Shown: piece by piece, positions 23,017-32,999 of the stretch
Layout: every line of letters begins with the position of its first letter
Position numbering within the stretch: the first letter of the stretch is position 1
Source of the DNA: Sambucus nigra
Taxonomy: Eukaryota > Streptophyta > Magnoliopsida > Dipsacales > Adoxaceae
DNA length: 64,000 nucleotides
Direction: 5' to 3'
Assembly: GCA_949130495.1 (NCBI GenBank)
Contig: OX422216.1
Location: forward strand, 363,778,605-363,842,604
The notes under the pieces: generated by a model
Database searches by the model: none
Seen by the model: only the letters and a program-made list of their open reading frames with translations
What the model was told of the DNA's origin: nothing
Translations under genes and position numbers: made by a program

Positions 23017-25733
23017 TCTCACACGGTTCCCTCCGATGGAAAATTTCCCACCCTTGAATTAAAGAAACTACCCTCCAACATTAAATATGCTTATTTGGGA
23101 GAGGATAAGGCATTTCCAGTTCTTTTCTCCTCTAGCCTAGATAAAGAGCAAGAGTGTAAAATTTTAGCGATATTGAGGAAGCACCGAAGTGCTTTTTGTT
23201 GGTGCATAATGGATATAAAAGGTATAAGTCCCTTGATTTGTACCCATAAAATCCACATAGAGGAGGACGTGAAGCCCTCGAGAGAAATGAAAAGTTGATT
23301 GAACCCCACCATGAAAGAGGTAGTACGAGCAGAAATCATTAAATTATTGGACACCAGAATCATCTACCCAATCTCTAATAGAAAATGGTTGAGTACTATC
23401 CAAGTCATCCCAGGGATGTCGGGAATGACTGTGGTCGAGAATGTCAAGGGTGAGTTAATTCCTCCAACATACCACCACCGGGTGGCACATTTGCATTGAT
23501 TACTGAAAACTCAATGCGGGCATAAGGAAAGATCATTTCCCCTTACCATTCATCGACCAAATGCTAAATCCGAATATAACCAAATAGAGGTAGATGTTCT
23601 TGATCAAGAGAAGACAATTTTCACATATCCCTTTGGCACGTTTGCTATAAACGTATGCCATTTGGATTGTGTAATGCACCCGCAACCTTTAAAAGGTGCA
23701 TGCTTTGTTTCTTTAGCGACATGGTTGAAAAAGTCCTTGAGGTATTTATGGATGACTTTAGCGTTTTTGTCCCCTCTTTTAACCTTTGTCTTATAAATCT
23801 TGAAAACGTACTTTCCCGGTGTGTGGAAAAGAACTTGGTTTTAAATTGGGAAAAATGGCATTTTATGGTAACCGAATGAATAGTTCTTGTCCACATTATG
23901 TCGTCTAAAGGAATAGAAGTCGATAGGGAAAAAATAGATGTCATAACCGAGCTTCCCCCACCTAAATAACTAAAGGATATGCGCTCCTTCTTGGACCATG
24001 AGGGGTTTTATAGAAGGTTTATCAAGGATTTTAGTGCCATTACTAGACCCTTGAGTAGCCTCCTTATGAAGGATTCCCCCTTTGAGCGTAACAAAGCATG
24101 TTAAAGTGCTTTTGACAAATTGAAAATCATGCTTGTTTCTGCCCCCATCATGAAAGCTCCGGATTGGTCCCTTCCATTCAAGCTTATGTGTGATGCGAGT
24201 GATTATGCTATAGGGGTTGTTTTGGGCCAAAAAAGGATAAAAAAAACTCATGTCATCTATTAAACTAGCTGGACGTTAACCATATCGTAACTCAATTACT
24301 CCACTACGGAGAAAGAATTACGAGAGGTAGTCTTTGCCCTAGACAAATTTCGCTCCTACCTCATTGATTCACCCATCACATGCTTTACCGACCACGCGAC
24401 ACTGAGATATCTCCTTGCTAAGAAAGATGCTAAGACGCGCCTCATAAGGTGGATCCTACTCCTATAAGAGTTTAATCTCTCCATCAAAGACAAAAAAGGG
24501 GTAGAAAACGTCGTTGCCAATCATTTGTCCCGACTTTCGTTCGACGTGTCTAATGATTCCATAACCATAGACGAATACTTCCCAAATGAACAATTATTTG
24601 TCACTTCTTCTCTCCCCTGGTTTGCAGATATAGTTAACTACCTTATCAAAAGAGTCGTCCCTCCCGATTGGACACTGCAAGAGAAGAAGTTCATTACTTG
24701 GTCACGCATGTTTTTCTATGAAGATCCATTCCTATTTAAATATTGAGTAGACCAAGTCATTCGACGTTTTTTATCAGATGACGAGACTCATAACGTCATT
24801 CATTTTTGTCATATAGAAGCATGTGGATGCAACTTTTCCTTGAATAAGATGGCTGCTAAGATTCTTCAAAGCGGTCTCTATCGGTTCACAATATTCCGAG
24901 ATGTGAATGCTTATTATAAATCTTGTGATAGATGTCAATGGATAGGAGCTATCACATGCCGAGACATGATTCCATTGACCCCTATACTCGTCATAGAGAT
25001 ATTTGATTGTTAGGGTATTGACTTCATAGTACATTTCCTTCATTTCTTTGGCTTCTTATACATCCTCATTGAGGTTAATTACGTGTCTAAATGGGTAGAG
25101 GCCATAGCTACAAAAATGAATGATAACAACGTGGTGATTAAGTTCTAGGAAGAACACATACTCTCTCGCTTCGATGCTCTGAAGGCAATTATTAATGATA
25201 ACGATAAGCATTTCTGCAATAGGCCGTTTCAAAAGCTTATGAGAAAGTATGGAGTCGTGCATAAGGTTGGGATGACTTATCACCCTCAAACGAGTGGGCA
25301 AGTCGAGCTATCGAATCGTGAAATCAAAAACATTCTCGAAAAAAATATCGATCTTAACCGGAAAGATTGGTCCCTTCAATTGAACGATGCACTATGGGCT
25401 CATAGAACTGCATACAAGAACCCCATCGGGATGTCCCCGTTTCGCTTTGTCTATAGCAAGCCATGCCATCTCCCCGTGGAGCTAGAACACAAAGCCTATT
25501 GGGCAATCAAGAGGTTGAATTATATTTTGGATAAAGCCGGTGAAGCTCGCAAGCTTCAATTGAATGAGTTGGAAAAAATGCGTAATAATTCAAATGAGTA
25601 CGCTAAGATATCCAAAGAAATGATGAAACTTGCACATGATAAAATTATCCGATGCATGGAGTTTCATCAGTGGAAAAAAGTGCTTATCTACAACTCGCGT
25701 CTACACTTGTTTCCCGTTAAATTATGTTTGTGA
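23017..25733 (+). pseudogene. pol: Athila reverse transcriptase, RNase H and integrase
   Basis: Homology continues through several frames with at least nine stops. RT: palm start near 23300 (PTMKEVVRAEI), MPFGLCNAPATF at about 23653, VFMDDFSVF at about 23745 (catalytic MDD kept). RNase H: CDASDYAIGVVLGQ at about 24190, [20 protein letters not shown] at 24304 and [10 protein letters not shown] at about 24390. Integrase: zinc finger CDRCQW near 24925, IDFIVHF near 25017, NDNDKHF near 25195 and [17 protein letters not shown] at about 25287. The 25239-25733 part is a clean 164-codon stretch. No chromodomain, as expected of Athila. Confidence 0.88.
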
Positions 25734-26194
25734 TGGATGGGCCCATTCATCATTTAAGAAGTGTTCCCCCACGCTGTCGTTGAATTGGAAGATCCAAAAG
25801 GGGGAGACACATTCAAGGTTAATGGACAGCGCCTAAAGCCATACATAGAGGCGTGCGTCGAAGCAGCTGATACCATTTGGTTGTTGGACCCCATTTATGG
25901 GGATTGAGCGAGAAAGAATTGAGAGGTCGTCACACCCCTGACGCGTATGGGGTGATTTTTGTGCATAGTAGTTAGTTTAGGTTAGGATCGTAGGTTCATC
26001 CGAATCAAGTTTGTTAAAGAGAGAATTGCAAAGGAATTGACGAAACAGTGTAGCGATTTTCGAGGAGGATTGTCACACGTTTCATAGTAAATTTTGGGTA
26101 GGAATATCTTTGGGAAGGTCCAAAAAAATTGAGCAAGGATAACCCTAAATTTAGAGAGTAAAAGAGAAGGGAAGAGCACCTTTGACGATGTCCC

Positions 26195-26300
26195 CGACTG
26201 GTCCGGTCCCAAGACCACCGCTTCGGTTCGATGCTGTGAAAAAAATAAATAAAAAAGGACCAGACCGGTTTGCCACTGGCACCTGGACCGGTTCAATTAT
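26195..26300. repeat. ACCGG palindrome cluster upstream of the Athila 3' ORF
   Basis: CTGGTCCGGTCCC (26199), CGCTTCGGTTCG (26218), CAGACCGGTTTGCC (26260) and CTGGACCGGTTCAATT (26283) repeat the motif type of this element's own LTR (16458-16560), here inside the element about 165-265 bases upstream of an internal TATA box. Confidence 0.75.
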
Positions 26301-26461
26301 CTGTATTAGATTCGTAGCTTTCCCATGGTTCATCTCCAATTTCGTAAAATCCTTCCGCCCAATTCCCAAAATCTTTCCCTCCAACTTCATTCCCCTTTCC
26401 CTCCAACCTTTCCCTCTAACTTTTCCCTCCAAATTCATCCCCCACCCCTCCCCACCCCACC

Positions 26462-26469
26462 TATAAATA
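26462..26469 (+). promoter_or_regulatory. Internal TATA box upstream of Athila 3' ORF
   Basis: CACCTATAAATACC, then about 35 bases later a CACC/CT-rich start region (CCATTTCCCTCTCTTACTCTC) and an ATG at 26560. This has the spacing and composition of a plant core promoter, about 820 bases after the recognisable end of integrase. Confidence 0.6.
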
Positions 26470-26559
26470 CCAACCCTATTCACCCATTTTCACCTCACCA
26501 CCATTTCCCTCTCTTACTCTCTATCTCTCATATTTCCATAAATTCATATTCTCGTCAAA

Positions 26560-27694
26560 ATGGCAGTTAGAGCAGCAAGACCCCTCACACAAAATACGCC
26601 TCCACTAAAATCCTTCCCGACGGTAATAATGAATACCGCTCCCATCAAGATAAGAGGTGGTGCAACACCTTCTTCTACCCATCCCACTCAATGTATATTG
26701 AGCGTGAAGTGAAGTGGGCTCAGCTTCCACAATCAGTCAACATTTTTTTCACCCGAGGGGATGGTGTCATTTTTTAGGGAGCCTCATCCCGAGATTTGGG
26801 AGGACGAGGTGCGAGTCTTCTATAGCATGGTCGTCCGAACAGGGGAATTTCAAGACGAGGCCTATGCTGACGAGCGATGCATTCCTTTTTCATTCGACAT
26901 CATCATTCAAAAATTGCGCACCATGGACATCCCGAGCCCCAACCGTTTTAACTACCCAACAAATGTTGAGCCCGTCATAAAAGGTGCATGCATCACCCGC
27001 CTTTCCCCCAGACACTCATGGAAACAAAACCAATTTTTGGTGGGGAGCCTTCCCGAAAAAGCCTGAATCGCATTCCATATTATGTGCGTCAACATACTTC
27101 AAACCTCCAACGATTCAGCAATGCATCCTAGGCAAGCCAATTTCCTCTTCCACCTTTTCCATCCCCTCACCCCAATCCATCTCGCATGCATTTTCCACGC
27201 AAATATCATGAATGCGACTACGGATCGTAAAGGAAGAACTCCCCTACCATACCCTAACTTCATCACCTCCCTACTTGACGATGCCGAAATTTAGCCCCCC
27301 AAGCCTTTCCTCACCTTCTAAAGGCAATTGGGCAAGAATCTCGCACCCCAAGCGAACGCCAACGTGAAATGATACAAGCGGCAGCAAATGTGGACGAAGA
27401 TGTGGAGATGGAAGAAGAGGAAGAGCCCGACTATAATGAAGACGATGATTTGGACTATGAACCCATGGGAGAGCATATTTCTCGTCGCATTCAGAACTTG
27501 GAGATGAATATCAAAGACTTTTTAAGGGATTATCGGGCAGACCAAGAGGCATACCGATGCGACACTAGCATGATGGTCCGCCTCCAAGCGAAAATGTACA
27601 AACTCCAAGTAAGTGAGGGGGTGACACTCCCCACTTACTTCTATAATCCGTATGATCCCAACACACCCGACCCATCTCAGCCTCCTCCACAATG
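26560..27694 (+). pseudogene. Athila 3' ORF (plant transposon-protein domain), frameshifted
   Basis: Starts at the ATG at 26560 (TCAAAATGGCA). At least three frame changes or stops follow. The core (26761-27288, one stop at 27064-27066) has EDEVRVFYSMVVRTGEF and IPFSFDIIIQKL, resembling the 'putative plant transposon protein' domain that follows integrase in many Athila elements. The last piece (27369-27694) is strongly acidic, then helical and coiled-coil prone (HISRRIQNLEMNIKDFLRD), and ends in a proline-rich tail. In some Athila elements this slot holds an env-like ORF; I see no signal peptide or clear membrane segment, so I do not call it env. Function unknown. Confidence 0.65.
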
Positions 27695-29436
27695 ATCATT
27701 GTTTGGATGTGTTGCTATCTTTTACTTTCCTTATGTATTTCTCATTTTAACTACTTGTAATCCTTGTTTTGTAATACAAAAAAGTTACATTTGGCCTTTG
27801 TTTATTTTTATGCACTCTCTTTTTAGTTTAGATTTTAGTCCTTTTGCTTAGGGACTTTGCAAAAGTCTAAGTTAGGGGATACGCATGCACTTCAAAATTT
27901 CACAAAGTTTAAAATGCCCCAAATAAAAAAAATAGAAAATTTTAAAAATTTCCAAAAAAATGGGAAAAGCCAAAGATATTTTTCTCTAAAATAAATAAAA
28001 ATTGGAAATTAAATTTTTCAAAAATGTCACAAAATTTTGTTTAAAGTCTCAAATTTGTAAATCCAAATGCACAAAGCCGAAATTGACCCAAGATGGAAAT
28101 TGAGCGAAAATTGACGACTTAACGAATAAGTGTGGAGATTATTAACCCGATGAGATTTCGAGCCTTTCGAATTTTGTGAGTTATTAAATCAATCCGAGTT
28201 AATGGTTAACTCAAAGTTCAATTCAGCGTTTTAATAAGTCGTTGAGGATCTCTACTCCTTTGTTTTGATCGGTTACGGGAAACGTGTGAGATGTTGTCCT
28301 GAAAAGTGCGCTAAAATATCTCTAAATTAAATTAATCTCGAGACGCATATGGTAAAACAATTAGCAATTTGGACAATAAAGTAGGCCCTCGTTTGTTTAC
28401 CCAAAAATATTAGCCATTAAAAGTTGTGAATTTTTTTCCCTTTGCAACCTAATTTGAGCCTAATAAAATTTCCAATGTCGTTTGATAACCCGAAAAATCC
28501 AAATAGCCCGGAATTGTGAAAAATTAAAAATTAAGAAATTAAGTCCAAATGGCGCAATAAAAAGGGGGGAGTAAAAAAATAGAAAAATGCTCAACAAAAA
28601 TAGCAAGAAAGAAAAATGTGAAAAATAAAAAAAAAAAACGAAAAAGAAGAGAAAAATGAGCAAAAGCCCGAAAAAGCACTAACGGACATCATAAGGATAT
28701 TTTCCAATTCCGAACTTCCCAACCATTCCCAATTTACCAAATGCGCCTTAAAACCCAAAAAAGTACTAACTGAGTCCGAATTGCGAAATTAATTACCACG
28801 TGGAAAGTTAAAACGTGAAAAAATAAAAAGTGAGATTAATTGATGTGAATAAGAGGCGATGTTTTTCGTTTCCCAATGACCGTATTCCGATGAAGAGATC
28901 TCTTCACCCAAATAAATTTCGTTTTTTAATTTGTGTGTACGAATTTGTGTCCAATTTCTTTACTCTTATAAATCATGCACACTGAGAGAAATATCCACAA
29001 TCCGAGCGATTTGTTTGTGAGAGCATCCCATGAGAAGTGAATCAAAATGAATTTTCGAAAAGTAACGTAATTATCAATCGGTGGAAATTGGCGATTTAAT
29101 TTTTGGCTTCGTGCACACATACCACAAATTGAGACTTGTGCATATAAATTTATGGTGACTATTTTTAGAAAGTTTAAATTGTACAATTTTTAGGTATTTT
29201 GAATTTTTCATTGAGTCAAAAACGAATTTTGTGGGTACATTCACTGCAAACCCTCACGAGACACCACTCGTCCTACTAGGGTAACCTAGGAATTTAAAGG
29301 CTTGTTGAATACGCAAAATGCAATCGCTTGCCCTCGAAATCGGTATTCTATCATAATAACACGTTGTTGAGTGTTGGACCTTGTGTAGATTCTTTCACAT
29401 TGCTCAGGACGATCAAAGTTCTAAGTTAGGGGTGTT
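27695..29436 (+). other. Athila D 3' UTR
   Basis: A/T-rich, without a supported gene. A polypurine-like block AAGTCTAAGTTAGGGGAT at 27865-27882 is nearly repeated just before the LTR (AAGTTCTAAGTTAGGGG at about 29416-29432); the second is the expected polypurine tract. Minus-strand open stretches at 28460-28663 and 28926-29186 are compositional. Confidence 0.7.
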
Positions 29437-30931
29437 TGTTTAGGCATAAATTCTTCGTATTTATCCCCTTAATTTAAAGGATTTTATCATCTTGTGCGAT
29501 GTAAATCGAGTTGATTTATCTCATATTATTGCAACTGACCTTCTCTATATATTGCATCGAGTTTCGTGCATTTCTCGTACATTTTACAGGTATTTCACAC
29601 AATTGGATAAAAGAGAAACTCAAACTCAAGAAAGTTACAAGTAAAGGAAAGTCAAGGGCAAAATAGTAATTCTACACCAGGAATTCGGACACGGAACCAA
29701 AAAAAAAGTTGAAGACCTCAAGTCCATGAGCATGTACGAAGAAACGACATCCATATTCGAGTCCAAGGTAAAAATTTACGCAGAGTCAAAGTTGAGAAGA
29801 AATCAAGGAGAAAAAGGAAGAAAAAATTAAAAAAGGGACCGAACTGAACCGTTAGAAAAGACACAGGATCGGTCCCCTAAACTGGAAAACACTGGACCGG
29901 TACACCAGTTAAAGAAGAGGGCACCGAACCGATTCGGCTTACGGAAATTTGATTTTTCTTTTCTCGAAAAAAAGAGTTTTGCATGGTTCAAACTCTAAAA
30001 ATAACGTGATGTATTTATTTCTTTGACATACCAGACATTAGTTTTGAGAGGGTTTTGAAGCCAAGAAGGGTAGGATTCATATTGTTCAAGAATTTGTTCA
30101 TGTTTTTGCATTAATTCAAGGCCTCTATTCATTCCAAGTAATTTATTCTTTATTGCTTTCAATTGCTTCCATATTTGCTGTAGGAAATTCATTCTTCTTA
30201 GTTTGAACTCTTCCTTGCATGTTTAATTTTACTTTTCACGCAATTATGATTCCATGCTTCATAGATTCTTTGGTTGATTGTAGTTTCGTCATGTCTAGCT
30301 AGATTTCTAAGGGTTGGGATGCATGAACCCAACCCGATGTGGTTTGCACGGAAATAAAAGTAATTCTCTGCATTAAATAAATGATTAAATCATGTTAAGT
30401 AGTTGTTGCAACCGTCATAGGGCTTTTAACCTCGTTTTCCCTAGGTAACAGGGGTGTTTAAGAGTGCGACACGCGTGTCAAGTATGTCGACATCGCTTTA
30501 TTCTTATTCTTGATTATGAATGATGCGAGCTTGTACGTTAATATATGTAATGCTTGAAATTAATAAAGTCTGGGTTTAATTAATTATTTAATGTACAATT
30601 GCTTTTATATCTGGTAAACAATCTAGGGTTCGGGGATTGTATTCCAAACTATCTTTCTCATTCATTTTTATTCAATCACAATAGTTTACTTCTGCATACG
30701 TAATTTAATTTTTAGTTTAATTAATTTTCATTTAGTTAGTAAATCTAAAATTCCAAAAATTCATCATCTTTTTCTTTCCTTTTTCTGAGTCATCTTACCA
30801 ATCGTCGTCACGAGCATTCGTCCTATTTCCCTGAGGATCCGACCCCGTCTTACCGAGTTTATTACTTACGCGACCGGTTTACACTTGAACCGTAATTAGC
30901 ACGCACTAGAGACACATTTTGAGTCGCGTCA
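29437..30931 (+). repeat. 3' LTR of Athila D (1495 bp)
   Basis: Starts TGTTTAGGCATAAATTC, ends GAGTCGCGTCA, followed by TSD TCCAT. Collinear with the 5' LTR; differences include a short duplication GAATTTGTTC near 30090 and a loss around 30035 in this copy. It carries the same ACCGG palindrome cluster (29838-29940). Confidence 0.95.
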
Positions 30932-30936
30932 TCCAT

Positions 30937-31284
30937 AAAGTAAGGAAATGGTAAAGTATCATGGTTAAGCAAGTAAGTTGAGCAACCTAAGAAGGTTTAA
31001 CAATAATTAACACAGGGTTGTGTAGTGGAAGGTTTCAAAGTTTTAATAAGTATATTCTAACACGATGTTCGCGTATGTTTAAAGGGTGATTTTCAAATAA
31101 AAATACTAAAGTACATTGCTTAAATAAAAAGGGTAATTTCGGTAAAGAAATGGTCTTCGGTTAAAAATATTGTGTTAAGAAAATGTCAAGTTAAGAGAGA
31201 AAGAGTCCTTCGTGAGATTAATGTAAATTAATCGGACTAAAATATTGTTTTCAAAGGTAAAACAATTTCATGCATATAGTGTGT

Positions 31285-31322
<38 letters not shown>

Positions 31323-31727
31323 AAAAAGTAGTTGTATATGAACGTAGGTACAACATATTAGAGTCTTCTTTTTGCCATTCATTTCTACACTGTATTTGGT
31401 ATATTCCCACTAGGCATTGGCTCACACCCTCGTCTTTTTTATGGCAGGTTAGGTGCGGGTTCGTATTTTAAGGGAGTTACACAAGTAAGTATTTTATTTA
31501 ATTTTACGTTAATAGCTCTGTATGCTTGGACTCCGGGGTGCTTCCCACGGGTCCCTCACGTAGTTTGACTTGAAATTAGAATTGCATGCTAAACAAGTGA
31601 AATGTTAATTAGTAATAAAACTGGACTAGCAACATTATATAGATTGTTTTATTACACTCCACACCTAACGCTCGGGTAGGATCGGGTTGACTATGGGCAA
31701 CACATAAATTCGGGCTGAGGCATTACA
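30937..31727 (+). repeat. 3' LTR of C, right segment
   Basis: Resumes the LTR interrupted at 16061. It contains a (GT)n tract and a TTATGGCAG|GTTAGGTGCGGG acceptor-like site at about 31440, followed by a short exon-like block and ACAAG|TAAGT. Its end (CACTCCACACCTAACGCTCG...CATTACA) is matched in reverse by 35984-36250 of H, identifying the two as one family. Confidence 0.75.
31279..31321. repeat. (GT)n microsatellite
   Basis: About 20 GT units with one AT interruption, inside the right segment of LTR C. Open frames crossing it on both strands are artefacts. Confidence 0.92.
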
Positions 31728-32999
31728 TCGTATATACTATCTCTATGCTTCATGTACATACTTGCTAGTTTTACTCTTCATGTTTATCCTCCTTATCCCA
31801 TGCTACTTGCATATTCTATGTTCTCTCCCATAGTAGTAGTATTTCTCTTGCTTAGCATACATAAAACTCTCCATAAAATGCTAATTAAGACTCATGCATT
31901 TTTTGGACACTACGTCATATGTGCATTACAGTATTGTTCAAAATTTTATCCCGTACTGGGGGAGTCAGTTCGTGATGGGTGTCGGTCCTGTAGGGCTTAG
32001 TTAACCTAAGCGATATGATTCCTACCTTCCATTGCCCTAGTACCTTCGACTAATATTAAACGGTTCCCTCACATCGTACCCCTTGACCGAACTCACGATA
32101 GAGGGCATATAGTAAGGAACTAGTTCACGTACATCGAGTATATCAATTTTTTTCTCACATGTACCATCTCCATGAGCTATATCGTGAGGAAATTCACGTA
32201 CACTAAGGTATATCAAATGACTTTTCCACACGTATCGATGAAGGATTGCATTTATAGGCAAGAGGCATGTCATGGAAGTCATGCCAAAGGGGGGAACCTT
32301 TCCACTAACCCACTAATTCATCAACCTCATATAGGCATCTACCATAGCACACTCATACCTTGTCTACCCTTTTCAACGCAAAACTCTGTCAAAATTCTGA
32401 GTCACCGTATTGCCCGAATTTTGTGTTATTTGCCCAATTTTAAAACAGGACCCTGTTCATGAGTCTGGAAACAAGTCAAACCATATCTTTCATACCTTAT
32501 CTTTTCCCCTAACTCGGGTCCTATATGGTATTTTACTTGAACCCTAGGTGGAAAATAATACAAGTGGAACCCAATAATAATAACTATACTGAGGATTTTC
32601 CTCTTCCCCTTTTCAAAAACACCAAAACCATTTTATTTCTTTTTCAAAAAGAAAAAATTATACATAACAAAAATATTCCTTTTCCCTAAAAATAAGCGCA
32701 AAATTATTCTTCCCTCTCAGGTGCGATCGCATTCCCCGATCTTGGCCTGGATCCCTATTGGCTCAAGTCGTCCATCAAGCCACCCCGGAGCTCCATTGCT
32801 TCCTCTGCAGCTTCTATAAAATTCAAGAAATACCTCGGATGGATATTCATGGAGAATATTGACTAGACTATAAATTCCCAGCCAAATCTGATGGCAGTCC
32901 TTTCTCAGCGGAGCGCCAAGATCAACATGAGAACGCACCCTATAGTGTGTGTTCTTAGCCAAAAATGGTGCGAATAAAGAAAAGTCCAATTTTTATGTT
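31728..32999. other. F: unclassified stretch, possibly a minus-strand chromovirus LTR piece
   Basis: No gene I can support. The minus-strand text of 32000-32300 has the style of the chromovirus LTR mid-region, and a perfect palindrome TGCGATCGCA (32722-32731) lies within a CTCAG|GTGC context. A 90-codon minus-strand frame (32717-32989) has fairly balanced codons but no recognisable domain; I leave it uncalled. Confidence 0.35.

Larger units (their letters stand above)
16062..30931 (+). mobile_element. D: Athila-lineage Ty3/gypsy element with both LTRs
   Basis: Flanked by TSD TCCAT at 16057-16061 and 30932-30936. Two LTRs of about 1.5 kb, an Athila-type PBS, gag with a zinc knuckle, protease, reverse transcriptase, RNase H, integrase, a further 3' ORF and a long 3' UTR. 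Total 14,870 bp, or about 12.1 kb after removing the 2,746-bp solo LTR E and its duplicated 5 bp; that size suits Athila. Every ORF is broken by stops. It entered the LTR of C. Confidence 0.95.
12909..31727 (+). mobile_element. C: chromovirus 3' end with 3' LTR, split by Athila D
   Basis: A 3' internal remnant (12909-13677) leads into an LTR whose left part is 13678-16061 and right part 30937-31727. The two parts rejoin across the Athila insertion with TSD TCCAT, giving an LTR of about 3.17 kb. The internal/LTR junction (GGGACGAAACT...AAGGAGGGATGTT then TGTAATACCC) matches the equivalent junction of Tekay element J at 47440-47480. The right-hand LTR end CATTACA and flank TCGTA follow at 31728. 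The 5' part was lost or lies beyond B. Confidence 0.75.

Noticed and set aside
26560..27694. Athila 3' ORF as an env gene
   Set aside because: No signal peptide, membrane segment or cleavage site visible; similarity is to the plant transposon-protein domain instead.
31237..31471. Open frames on both strands over the GT tract
   Set aside because: Produced by the microsatellite.
32717..32989. Possible host gene exon on the minus strand
   Set aside because: No recognisable domain and no neighbouring exons or promoter; kept only as an unassigned observation.
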